Source: Clostridium_AD sp050717515
GTDB taxonomy: Bacteria > Bacillota > Clostridia > Clostridiales > Clostridiaceae
Assembly (NCBI RefSeq): GCF_050717515.1
Contig: NZ_JBOITL010000026.1
Coordinates: 62,001-126,000 of the forward strand
Direction: 5' to 3'
Length of the DNA: 64,000 nt
Shown here: positions 27,272 to 35,382 of the stretch, piece by piece
How the letters are laid out: each line of letters starts with the position of its first letter
How positions within the stretch are numbered: the first letter of the stretch is position 1
Program-made: the position numbers and the translations under genes
Notes under the pieces: model-generated
The model's database searches: none
Seen by the model: only the letters and a program-made list of their open reading frames with translations
What the model was told of the DNA's origin: nothing

Positions 27272-27342
27272 CTAAGCAAGAGGAGAAGGAGGATATTTTA
27301 GTATTTATTCCCTTCTGCTTTTAGTGGAAGTTTTTTTATTTT
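27272..27342 (+). promoter_or_regulatory. Candidate transcription attenuator in the hydG leader
   Basis: CTTCTGC (27312-27318), loop TTTTA, GTGGAAG (27324-27330) and TTTTTTTATTTT form an intrinsic terminator ahead of the gene. Upstream, CTAAGCA (27272-27278) and AGAAGG (27284-27289) can pair with TGCTTTTAG and CCTTCT, which would break the terminator. Two exclusive folds imply attenuation; the signal is unknown. Confidence 0.5.
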
Positions 27343-27367
27343 ATAACAAAAAATAGGAGGGGTTTAA

Positions 27368-28783
27368 GTGAAAGAATATTTAGCAAGTGAATTTATAGTA
27401 GAGGATGAAATAAGAGCATCCATGGCGGAAGGTCTTGAGAAGGTAAAGGATAAGTCAAACGTAAGAAGAATTTTGGAGAAGGCTAAAACTTGCGCGGGAT
27501 TAACCCATAGAGAAGCCGCAATACTATTAAATATTGAGGATAAAGACATTCTTGAGGAAATGTATGCAACTGCAAAAACAATAAAAGAAACTATTTATGG
27601 CAAGAGAATTGTTCTATTTGCACCACTTTATATAAGTAGTTATTGCGTAAATGGATGTACTTATTGTGGTTACAAATGTTCTAATAATTCCTTTACAAGA
27701 AAAAAATTAACTATGGATGAAGTTGAAGAAGAAATAAAAGTTTTAGAAGGCATGGGGCATAAAAGAATAGTAATAGAAGCTGGAGAAGATATAGTTAATT
27801 GCTCTCTAGATTATATAATTGAAGTTCTAAAGAAGATTTATTCTGTAAAATTTGATAATGGAAGTATAAGAAGAATCAATATAAATATTGCAGCTACAAC
27901 AGTAGAAAATTATAAAAGATTAAAGGATGCTGACATCGGCACATATGTTTTATTTCAAGAGAGTTATAATAAAGAAATTTATGAAGGATATCATCCAAAG
28001 GGGCCAAAACATAATTATAATTATCACACTACAGCAATGGATAGAGCAATGGAAGCTGGTATTGGAGACGTAGGAATAGGTGTATTGTACGGGCTATATG
28101 ATTATCAATACGAAACTATAGGTATGCTCATGCATGCAGAGCATTTAGAAGAGACTTTCGGTGTTGGACCACACACAATTTCAGTGCCTAGGCTTAGACC
28201 TGCGGAAGGTGTGAATTTTAAGAATTTCCCATACCTTGTAAATGATGAACAATTTAAAAAGTTAGTTGCAGTTTTAAGAATGGCAGTGCCATATACAGGA
28301 ATGATGTTATCAACTAGAGAAGAACCTGGATATAGAGAAGAAGTACTTGCACTTGGAATTTCACAAATAAGTGCTGGTTCATGTACTGGAGTTGGTGGAT
28401 ATGCGCAGGAATATGGTGTAAATAAATCAGATGAGAAACCACAGTTTGAGGTAGGGGATCACCGGTCACCTATGGAAGTAGTAAAAGAGTTATGTGAGAG
28501 TGGATATGTTCCAAGCTATTGTACAGCTTGTTATAGAGAAGGAAGAACAGGGGATAGGTTCATGGCCCTTGCGAAATCTGGACAAATCCATAACACTTGT
28601 CAACCTAATGCTCTTTTAACCTTCAAAGAATTTCTTATAGATTATGCTGATGATGAACTAAAAGAAATAGGAGAAAAAGTTATAGAGCAAGGCCTTAAGG
28701 ATATTCCGAAGGATGTAGCAAGGAAAGCAGCTATAGAAAAACTTAAGAAAATTGAAGCTGGGGAAAGAGATTTGAGATTTTAA
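27368..28783 (+). CDS. hydG: [FeFe]-hydrogenase H-cluster maturase HydG
   Basis: A 471-residue radical SAM tyrosine lyase that supplies the CO and cyanide ligands of the hydrogenase H-cluster. The SAM-cluster motif C-x3-C-x2-C is CVNGCTYC at about residues 94-101. The C-terminal auxiliary cluster motif C-x2-C-x22-C, diagnostic for HydG against ThiH, is present from CTAC to HNTC. The GTG start follows AGGAGGGG. hydE, hydF and the hydrogenase itself are not in the window. Expression may be attenuated in the leader. Confidence 0.96.
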   Translation: MKEYLASEFIVEDEIRASMAEGLEKVKDKSNVRRILEKAKTCAGLTHREAAILLNIEDKDILEEMYATAKTIKETIYGKRIVLFAPLYISSYCVNGCTYCGYKCSNNSFTRKKLTMDEVEEEIKVLEGMGHKRIVIEAGEDIVNCSLDYIIEVLKKIYSVKFDNGSIRRININIAATTVENYKRLKDADIGTYVLFQESYNKEIYEGYHPKGPKHNYNYHTTAMDRAMEAGIGDVGIGVLYGLYDYQYETIGMLMHAEHLEETFGVGPHTISVPRLRPAEGVNFKNFPYLVNDEQFKKLVAVLRMAVPYTGMMLSTREEPGYREEVLALGISQISAGSCTGVGGYAQEYGVNKSDEKPQFEVGDHRSPMEVVKELCESGYVPSYCTACYREGRTGDRFMALAKSGQIHNTCQPNALLTFKEFLIDYADDELKEIGEKVIEQGLKDIPKDVARKAAIEKLKKIEAGERDLRF

Positions 28784-28803
28784 GGAATATGTTATGATTT
28801 AAA

Positions 28804-28852
28804 TGAGTCATAGAGTGAGAAGTATACTTCTAGCTCTATGACTTATTTTTTC
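28804..28852 (+). terminator. Terminator of hydG
   Basis: AGTCATAGAG and CTCTATGACT, with the inner AGAAGTATACTTCT stem, are followed by TATTTTTTCC. Confidence 0.9.
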
Positions 28853-28862
28853 CTTACTGGTA

Positions 28863-28891
28863 TTGAAGTTTTATTTGGAATAGAGTATACT
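28863..28891 (+). promoter_or_regulatory. Promoter of the TetR-ABC operon
   Basis: TTGAAG (28863-28868), 17 bases, TATACT (28886-28891), 24 bases before the start codon. Confidence 0.6.
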
Positions 28892-28915
28892 ACAAAAGAG
28901 AACGGAGGTTTTCTA

Positions 28916-29521
28916 ATGCAATATTTGAAATATGAAGTTAGAAAAAACATAGTAGAAGAATCCCTAAAGGAGTTTAAACAATTGGGCTACAAAGGGACAT
29001 CAATAAGGAACATAGCTAAGAATTCTCAAACATCAGTGGGGAATTTTTATAAATATTTTCAAAGTAAAGATGATTTGTATGAAAAATTAATTGGCCCTGT
29101 ATATGATAAATTAATGGATTATATTAATCAATTTAATAAAGTTGAAATAAATGAAAAGGCGGATGAAATCTTTTATGAATTAATGGAAAAGATAATGGAA
29201 ATATTTAAAGTAAGTAGCATAGAGCTTACAATATTACTTAATAAAAGTGAAGGATCTAAGTATGAGAATTGTAAAAAAAGCTTTGTTGATTTTATAACGA
29301 GAATAGTCACTGAAAAAATGAAATATGAACTATTACAGGGAGGCAAAAAACTAAATAATAATTTTATTATTTATCTTTTGTCCTATAATCTTGTGGAGAG
29401 TATTTCCATCATTTTGAGAGAAAAAGAGGACGGGGAAGAAGTGAGAAAGCTTATTCTTGTTATAATAGATATATTTTATAGTGATATTATAGGCAAGTTA
29501 GATTGTGAAAATATAGATTAG
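28916..29521 (+). CDS. TetR/AcrR family regulator
   Basis: A 201-residue regulator with an N-terminal TetR helix-turn-helix (about residues 10-56: GYKGTSIRNIAKNSQTSVGN and FYKYFQSKDDLYEKL). The C-terminal ligand domain has no recognisable pattern. The ATG at 28916 has a CGGAGG site at good spacing; the longer frame would run back into the hydG terminator and promoter. It is followed after 11 bases by the ABC ATPase and then the large permease, and probably controls that exporter in response to a compound it binds (inference). Confidence 0.9.
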   Translation: MQYLKYEVRKNIVEESLKEFKQLGYKGTSIRNIAKNSQTSVGNFYKYFQSKDDLYEKLIGPVYDKLMDYINQFNKVEINEKADEIFYELMEKIMEIFKVSSIELTILLNKSEGSKYENCKKSFVDFITRIVTEKMKYELLQGGKKLNNNFIIYLLSYNLVESISIILREKEDGEEVRKLILVIIDIFYSDIIGKLDCENID

Positions 29522-29532
29522 GAGATAAAAAA

Positions 29533-30237
29533 ATGAAGAATTTTATAGAACTCAAAAATGTCAAAAAGACTTATCACATGGGAGAAGTAATAATTAAAGC
29601 AGTAGATGATGTTTCATTTTCCATAGAAAAGGGTGAATTTGTTGTAGTTATTGGAGCTAGTGGTGCAGGAAAAACTACAATACTTAATCTTTTGGGAGGT
29701 ATGGATCAAGTTACTAGCGGAAATATTTTTGTGGATGGTAATGAGATAAGTGAATATAACAAAAAAATGCTTACAAAGTACAGACGTGACGAAATAGGAT
29801 TTGTATTTCAGTTTTATAATTTAGTACAAAATTTAAATGCAATTGAAAATGTAGAGCTTGCAGTTGAAATATGTAAAAACCCAATGAATCCTGTAGAAGT
29901 TCTTAAAAATGTTGGTCTTGAAAATAGAATGCAGAATTTTCCTTCCCAGCTTTCAGGAGGAGAACAACAAAGAGTTTCCATAGCAAGAGCTCTTGCAAAG
30001 AATCCTAAATTACTTCTTTGCGATGAGCCTACAGGGGCATTAGATTATGAAACGGGTAAATCAATACTCACACTATTATCTGAGACATCAAAAAAACAGG
30101 GTATGACTGTTATAGTTATTACACATAATTCTGCTATAACGCCTATTGCAGATAAAATAATAACATTAAGAAATGGGAAAGTTGCAAGCGTAGAGAAAAA
30201 TAGTAATCCAATGTCCATAGAAAAATTGGAGTGGTAA
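29533..30237 (+). CDS. ABC exporter ATP-binding protein (MacB/LolD type)
   Basis: A 234-residue ATPase with Walker A GASGAGKTT (about 37-45), Q-loop FVFQFYNL, signature LSGGEQQR, Walker B LLLCDEPTGALD and H-loop ITHN. The sequence YRRDEIGFVFQ and PTGALD are typical of the subfamily that drives FtsX-fold permeases, such as antimicrobial peptide, lipoprotein or cell-wall complexes. The permease gene starts two bases after its stop, so both act together. Confidence 0.92.
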   Translation: MKNFIELKNVKKTYHMGEVIIKAVDDVSFSIEKGEFVVVIGASGAGKTTILNLLGGMDQVTSGNIFVDGNEISEYNKKMLTKYRRDEIGFVFQFYNLVQNLNAIENVELAVEICKNPMNPVEVLKNVGLENRMQNFPSQLSGGEQQRVSIARALAKNPKLLLCDEPTGALDYETGKSILTLLSETSKKQGMTVIVITHNSAITPIADKIITLRNGKVASVEKNSNPMSIEKLEW

Positions 30238-30239
30238 AG

Positions 30240-33200
30240 ATGGGAAAAACTTTTTTTAAAAACTTATTTAGGGATGTATTACACACACTTTCAAGATTTT
30301 TATCTATAGTGATAATTATTGCAATGGGAGTAGCTTTTTATGCTGGTGTTCGCGCTACTAGTCCAGATATGAAAGAGTCAGCAGATTCGTATTTGAGTGA
30401 AACAGAGTTTATGGATTTCAAATTGATTTCTACACTTGGACTTACAGCGGATGATTTATCTGAGGTTCAAAAACTAGAGGGTGTAAAAAAGGTAGAGGGA
30501 TCATTCTCAATAGATGCAGTAGTTGAAAAAGATAAACACTCACTGGTGCTTAATGTTAATTCAATGACCTCTAAAGATGGAATAAATAAGATGAGAATCG
30601 TTTCAGGAAGATTAGCAGAAAATAATAATGAAGCTGTAGTGGAAGAAAGATTTTTAAGTGAAAATAAATTTAAAATAGGGGACGTTATAGAACTTAAATC
30701 CGGTAAAGATGCTTTAATAGGGGATGACTTAAAATTAAGCAAATTTAAAATAGTAGGAACTTCACTATCACCTCTATATTTATCAGCTCAAAGACAGCTA
30801 AGTTCTATCGGAAATGGTTCAACTCGTGGATTTATTTACATTAAACCTGAGGTGTTTAAAAGTTCGGTTTATACTGAAATATATGTAAAGACTAATAGGA
30901 CCCAGTCAAAGGATAGTCTTTTATTAAGTAAAGAATATAAAAATGCAACTAGTAATATAGAAAAAAATCTTAAAGAACTGGGAGTTGTTAGAAGTAAAGT
31001 AAGGTACTCGGAGGTAGCAGAGGCTGCACAAAGTAAAATAAATATAGCAGAAGAAAAATTAAATGTTTCGAAAAAGGAAGCAGGAAATAAATTTTTAGAA
31101 GGTTATAAAAAGTTAAGTGATGCAAAAATTAAAATGGAGCATGGCAAAGTAGAACTTGCAAAAGATGAAAAGGTTTTTGATGAAAAAAAAGCACAAGGTG
31201 AAACCCAAATTGCAGAGGGTAAAAAGAAACTTCTTAAAAGTCAGAGGGAGCTTAATTTAGGAAAGAAGCAAGCTGCAAATGGTATTTCATCCTCTATGGC
31301 ATTAAAAGTTGCTGATGCGAAAAAACAATTAGATGCGGATCCTAATAATGCCACATATATTGCTCAGTTTAATGCAACAAATCTGATTTATGCAAAAAAC
31401 ATCCAGGGAAAAGATTTTGATAGCATGTACAATTCATTAAAAAATAATGGTGCACTAGAGCGGATTAAGCCTTATTTTGATATGGAACTTACAAAGAGCA
31501 ATTTTGATAAATCGCAATCACAAATTGATAGGGGAACAGATGGATTAATTCAGCAGGAAAAATTACTGCAGCAAGGCAAGCAAGATTTAGCAGCAGGAAG
31601 TAAAAAACTTGAAGACGCTGAAAAAGAAATTGCTACAAACACACAAAAATTGAAGGCTGAAGAAGAAAAAGCCAATTCTAAAATAAATGATGGTGCATTA
31701 GAAATTAAAAAAAATAAGGATAAAATAGCTGAGATTAAATCTCCAGAGTGGTATCTTCTTGGAAGAACTGCTAATCTGGGATATGAAACCTATAGACAAG
31801 ATAGTGACAGAATAGACAATATAGGCAAGGCGTTTCCACTCATATTTTTCCTTGTGGCAGCCTTAGTTAGTCTTACAACTATGACAAGAATGGTTGGAGA
31901 AAATAGAATTGAAATAGGAACTTTTAAAGCCCTAGGATATTCAAGAGGAGCTATAGTTTCACACTATTTAATATATGCCTTGTCCGCCAGCATAACAGGA
32001 AGCATAGTAGGTGTCTCTTTTGGATTTAGGCTTTTTCCGCCACTTATTATGAAAGCTTACGGTTCACTTTATTCTATTCCAAATTCATTAACTCCTTTTA
32101 ACATGGAACTAGCGCTTCAGGCTTCATTAATCGCTATATTGTTTACTACGGTAGCAGCAGTTGCGGCAACTCTTGAAGAATTAAGGGAAGCCCCAGCATC
32201 ATTAATGAGACCAAAGCCACCAAAGGCTGGGAAAACTATATTACTGGAAAGAATAACTTTTATATGGAAAAGATTAAGTTTTACAAAAAAAGTTACTGCA
32301 AGAAATATATTTAGATACAAACAAAGACTTTTCATGACAGTAATAGGAATAGCCACCTGCACAGGCCTTATGATAACAGGTTTTGGCCTTAAGTCAGGAA
32401 TAACAGGTGCTGTAGAAAGCCAATTTACTAATATATATAGATATGATATGCAGTCAACACTTAAGAAAAACATAGATTATAATCAGAAGGCCACTACAGA
32501 AAATAAAATAATGGAAGATACCAATGTAAAATCAGTTTTATTTACCTACACAAAAAATGGTACAGTGAATGTTGATAAATCTGGTAAAGAAGATTCATAC
32601 GTGGTAGTTACAGACCATAAGGAGCAGCTTAATAATTATATTAATCTTACAATGAAGGGTAAGGAGCTGAGCCTTAGTAATGAGGGTGTAATTATTACTG
32701 AAAAACTAGCCAAACTTATGAATAAAAAGATTGGAGACACCTTTGAAATAACTTTAAATGATAAAGTGATAAAAGCTAAAATTTCAGCTATAACACAGCA
32801 TTATGTGCAACATTATATTTATATGAGTGCTGATTATTACAAAAAAATAACTGCTGGGAACCTTGAATTTAATGGGTTTTATGGACTTTTGAAATCCACC
32901 TCAGAAAGTTCTGAAATTAGTACCTCAAAGTTATTAACCTCAATCAAAGATGTAGGATCTGTAAGTTACAAGAATAACATACACTTTGATTTTAAAGAAA
33001 CTACAAAAAGTATAAATTCAGTGGTGCTAGTGTTAATAGTGTCCGCAGGAGTTCTTGCTTTTGTTGTAATATATAATCTTACAAATATAAATATCAATGA
33101 ACGAAAAAGAGAATTGTCTACAATAAAGCTTTTAGGTTTTTATGATAATGAACTGGCATTATATATATATCGTGAAAATATCATATTAACGGTTATAGGA

Positions 33201-33413
33201 AGCTTAACTGGAATAGCTGTAGGGATACTTTTAAATAATTTTGTAATCAATACTTCAGAAACTAATGTAATGATGTTTATAAGAACAATACAGCCTATTT
33301 ATTTTCTGTACTCAGTACTGATTACAATTTCTTTTTCTATAATTGTAAACTTAGCTATGTACAGAGAATTTGCTAATATAGATATGATCGAATCACTTAA
33401 AAATGCAGAATAA
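30240..33413 (+). CDS. Large FtsX/MacB-fold ABC permease with coiled-coil extracellular domain
   Basis: A 1057-residue membrane protein. A first transmembrane helix (about 12-33) is followed by a MacB-type periplasmic core and then a long Lys/Glu-rich coiled coil (about 263-500). The first FtsX block of three helices spans about 535-645, with a basic cytoplasmic linker (LMRPKPPKAGK). A fourth helix region near 700, a second extracellular domain and a final FtsX block (about 920-1050) complete it. It likely uses ATP hydrolysis for mechanical work on extracellular or membrane-held substrates rather than simple transport. The ATG at 30240 follows GGAG; GTG 30231 lies inside the upstream gene end. 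Confidence 0.88.
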   Translation: MGKTFFKNLFRDVLHTLSRFLSIVIIIAMGVAFYAGVRATSPDMKESADSYLSETEFMDFKLISTLGLTADDLSEVQKLEGVKKVEGSFSIDAVVEKDKHSLVLNVNSMTSKDGINKMRIVSGRLAENNNEAVVEERFLSENKFKIGDVIELKSGKDALIGDDLKLSKFKIVGTSLSPLYLSAQRQLSSIGNGSTRGFIYIKPEVFKSSVYTEIYVKTNRTQSKDSLLLSKEYKNATSNIEKNLKELGVVRSKVRYSEVAEAAQSKINIAEEKLNVSKKEAGNKFLEGYKKLSDAKIKMEHGKVELAKDEKVFDEKKAQGETQIAEGKKKLLKSQRELNLGKKQAANGISSSMALKVADAKKQLDADPNNATYIAQFNATNLIYAKNIQGKDFDSMYNSLKNNGALERIKPYFDMELTKSNFDKSQSQIDRGTDGLIQQEKLLQQGKQDLAAGSKKLEDAEKEIATNTQKLKAEEEKANSKINDGALEIKKNKDKIAEIKSPEWYLLGRTANLGYETYRQDSDRIDNIGKAFPLIFFLVAALVSLTTMTRMVGENRIEIGTFKALGYSRGAIVSHYLIYALSASITGSIVGVSFGFRLFPPLIMKAYGSLYSIPNSLTPFNMELALQASLIAILFTTVAAVAATLEELREAPASLMRPKPPKAGKTILLERITFIWKRLSFTKKVTARNIFRYKQRLFMTVIGIATCTGLMITGFGLKSGITGAVESQFTNIYRYDMQSTLKKNIDYNQKATTENKIMEDTNVKSVLFTYTKNGTVNVDKSGKEDSYVVVTDHKEQLNNYINLTMKGKELSLSNEGVIITEKLAKLMNKKIGDTFEITLNDKVIKAKISAITQHYVQHYIYMSADYYKKITAGNLEFNGFYGLLKSTSESSEISTSKLLTSIKDVGSVSYKNNIHFDFKETTKSINSVVLVLIVSAGVLAFVVIYNLTNININERKRELSTIKLLGFYDNELALYIYRENIILTVIGSLTGIAVGILLNNFVINTSETNVMMFIRTIQPIYFLYSVLITISFSIIVNLAMYREFANIDMIESLKNAE

Positions 33414-33538
33414 TAATAATGCAAACATAAAAAAACAGCATAATTTAGCTCATCCTTTGGAAGTATAGATATAGAGGTATTCCTAAAAGATACAGGGGTC
33501 TTATATGTAAAAATCAACTTAAAAAGTGGTGAGGTAAA

Positions 33539-34198
33539 ATGATGTTTTTAGACAGAATGGATGCAGGGGAAAAGTTAGCTGGCAGTCTTTACAAATTTAA
33601 AGATGAAGATGTAATTGTACTTGCGGTGCCAAGAGGCGGACTCTCAATAGCTTATGATACAGTAAAAAGGTTTGGGTTTAAATGGGATTTGATTATTCCA
33701 AGAAAAATAGGTGCACCACATAACAAGGAGTTTGCAATAGGTGCAGTATCTGTGGATGGTAGCTATTTTATAAACAATGATTATGTAAAAATGCTAGGTA
33801 TATCACAAGATTATATCGAGAAAGAAGTTTCGGAGCAAACAGTGGAGATTAAGAGAAGAATGCAAGAGTACCGTGGAGTGGATACATTTCCTGATGTTAA
33901 AGGTAAAACGGTTATAATAATTGATGATGGTATTGCTACAGGGTTTACTATCTTGGCCGTAATAAAGGCTGTTAAAGTGCAAGGTGCTAAAAAGATTATC
34001 CTAGCTATTCCAGTAGGTCCTAGGGAAATTATTGAGGAATTTAAAGAGCTTGTTGACGAGGTGATATGCTTATATATACCAGAGGAGTTTTATGCGGTGG
34101 GATCATACTATGAAAATTTTCAGCAAGTTACAGATGAACAAGTATTCAAAATTATGAAGGAATTGAGGCATGTTCTAGAAAAATTTATACTAAAATAA
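33539..34198 (+). CDS. Phosphoribosyltransferase family protein
   Basis: A 219-residue protein with a PRTase fold. The PRPP-binding motif is VIIIDDGIATGFT (about residues 123-135), preceded by the DLIIPRKIGAPHNKEFAIG segment typical of a ComF-unlike stand-alone group often seen near stress or alpha/beta hydrolase genes. The real substrate is unknown and such proteins can have non-nucleotide roles. A GTGAGG site precedes two adjacent ATG codons; either could start. It may be co-transcribed with the ABC exporter or have its own promoter. Confidence 0.85.
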   Translation: MMFLDRMDAGEKLAGSLYKFKDEDVIVLAVPRGGLSIAYDTVKRFGFKWDLIIPRKIGAPHNKEFAIGAVSVDGSYFINNDYVKMLGISQDYIEKEVSEQTVEIKRRMQEYRGVDTFPDVKGKTVIIIDDGIATGFTILAVIKAVKVQGAKKIILAIPVGPREIIEEFKELVDEVICLYIPEEFYAVGSYYENFQQVTDEQVFKIMKELRHVLEKFILK

Positions 34199-34209
34199 AC
34201 AGTTAGCTG

Positions 34210-34250
34210 TAAACGCATTGTGCTTTAAATAGCACAATAGCGTTTTTTAC
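34210..34250 (+). terminator. Terminator after the phosphoribosyltransferase gene
   Basis: AACGCATTGTGCT pairs with AGCACAATAGCGTT, then TTTTAC. Confidence 0.85.
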
Positions 34251-34348
34251 TTATGTAATTAAATAATATATAGTATAATAGAAACTATGGAAGAGTTTGT
34301 GCTATAAAATCGTAAGTAAAGACCAAAATACTGTTAGGAGATAAAATA

Positions 34349-35197
34349 ATGAATGACGTAGGCGGTATAGAAAGATTAAGAAATATATATTCAGAACTTA
34401 AAGGAGCGGAAAAAAGAGTTGGGGAATACATCCTTAAAAACCCTAAGGATATTATCCACTCATCTATTACAGAACTTGCTGATAACTGTAAATGTGGTGA
34501 AGCCACGGTGTTTAGACTTAGTAAAAAACTAGGGTTTAAAGGATATCAAGATTTAAAGATAAGCATAGCTAGTGAAATTGTAAAGCCTCTTGTAAATATT
34601 CATGAAGAAATAAAAGAGAATGATGATACCTTGGTTATAATGCAAAAGATATTTAATTCTACAATAAGTTCTCTTAATGAGACTTTAAGAATAAACGACA
34701 GTGCGGAGTTAGATAAGGCTATAGGCTATATTCATAGTGCGAAAAGAACAGCTTTTTTTGGTATGGGTGGATCGGCCGCAATAGCCCTTGATGCATATCA
34801 TAAGTTTATGAGAACAGGTAAGTACTGCATATTTCATGAGGATTCTCATTTTCAAGCTATGATAAGCTCTATGTATGATGAACATGACTGCATTCTAGCT
34901 ATTTCAAATACTGGAAGTAATAAGGAATTAGTAGAGAGTTTGAGCATTGCCAAGGAAAAAGGAGTGAAAATTATTTCCGTAACTTCAAATTACAAATCTC
35001 CTATATCAAATGTATCAGATGTGGTGCTCCTATCCTATGGTAAAGAAAATCTATCAAAAAGTGAGGCAATGGATGCAAGAATCAGTGCATTATCACTTAT
35101 AGACTGTTTGTTTGTAGGTACTTGTTTAAAGGATAAAGAGAATTATTATAAGGCTTTAGGACAAATAAGGGAAGCTATAGCAAATAAGAGATATTAA
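34349..35197 (+). CDS. RpiR/MurR family regulator of the gluconate operon
   Basis: A 282-residue regulator with an N-terminal RpiR helix-turn-helix (about 1-77; SSITELADNCKCGEATVFRL and SKKLGFKGYQDLK) and a C-terminal SIS phosphosugar-binding domain (about 125-255; FFGMGGSAAIALDAYHKF and ISNTGSNKELVESL). It would sense a phosphosugar, plausibly 6-phosphogluconate (inference). It lies directly before the gluconate genes, and four matching AT-rich palindromes sit around the shared intergenic region. An AGGAG site precedes the ATG. Confidence 0.92.
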   Translation: MNDVGGIERLRNIYSELKGAEKRVGEYILKNPKDIIHSSITELADNCKCGEATVFRLSKKLGFKGYQDLKISIASEIVKPLVNIHEEIKENDDTLVIMQKIFNSTISSLNETLRINDSAELDKAIGYIHSAKRTAFFGMGGSAAIALDAYHKFMRTGKYCIFHEDSHFQAMISSMYDEHDCILAISNTGSNKELVESLSIAKEKGVKIISVTSNYKSPISNVSDVVLLSYGKENLSKSEAMDARISALSLIDCLFVGTCLKDKENYYKALGQIREAIANKRY

Positions 35198-35208
35198 AAT
35201 AATTTTCA
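35196..35208. promoter_or_regulatory. RpiR-like operator copy 1
   Basis: AAAATAATTTTCA, a partial copy of the TGAAAAT-T-ATTTTCA-type palindrome, overlaps the stop codon of the regulator gene. Confidence 0.4.
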
Positions 35209-35235
35209 TACACTCGGTAAGAGTGTATTTTTTTA
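35209..35235 (+). terminator. Terminator of the RpiR regulator gene
   Basis: TACACTC, loop GGTAA, GAGTGTA, then TTTTTTT. Confidence 0.85.
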
Positions 35236-35243
35236 TGCTGAAA

Positions 35244-35258
35244 TGAAAATTATTTTCA
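35244..35258. promoter_or_regulatory. RpiR-like operator copy 2 (perfect palindrome)
   Basis: TGAAAATTATTTTCA is a palindrome around a central base, located just upstream of the -35 box of the gluconate promoter. The TGAAA/TTTCA form resembles operators of RpiR-type regulators. Confidence 0.65.
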
Positions 35259-35266
35259 AAAATCCC

Positions 35267-35295
35267 TTGATTAAACCTTTACACTATAATATAAT
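35267..35295 (+). promoter_or_regulatory. Promoter of the gluconate operon
   Basis: TTGATT (35267-35272), 17 bases, TATAAT (35290-35295). It is flanked by operator copies 2 and 3. Confidence 0.7.
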
Positions 35296-35304
35296 AATAA
35301 AAAA

Positions 35305-35317
35305 GAGAATAATTTTC
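35305..35317. promoter_or_regulatory. RpiR-like operator copy 3
   Basis: GAGAATAATTTTC overlaps the expected transcription start, a position suited to repression. Confidence 0.6.
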
Positions 35318-35354
35318 ACAAAATAGCAATTATGCTAATATTTAAGAAGGAAAA

Positions 35355-35367
35355 GAAAATTTATTTC
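35355..35367. promoter_or_regulatory. RpiR-like operator copy 4
   Basis: GAAAATTTATTTC lies in the leader just before the ribosome site of the kinase gene. Confidence 0.5.
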
Positions 35368-35382
35368 AAAGAGGGGGAAGTT

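Larger units (their letters stand above)
26996..27367 (+). other. Intergenic region with hydG promoter and leader
   Basis: Holds the terminator of the ABC operon, a consensus promoter and a transcribed leader of about 170 bases that contains an intrinsic terminator before hydG. No gene is supported. Confidence 0.6.

Noticed and set aside
28838..28915. Longer start for the TetR protein
   Set aside because: The extension lies over the hydG terminator and the TetR promoter, and lacks a ribosome site.
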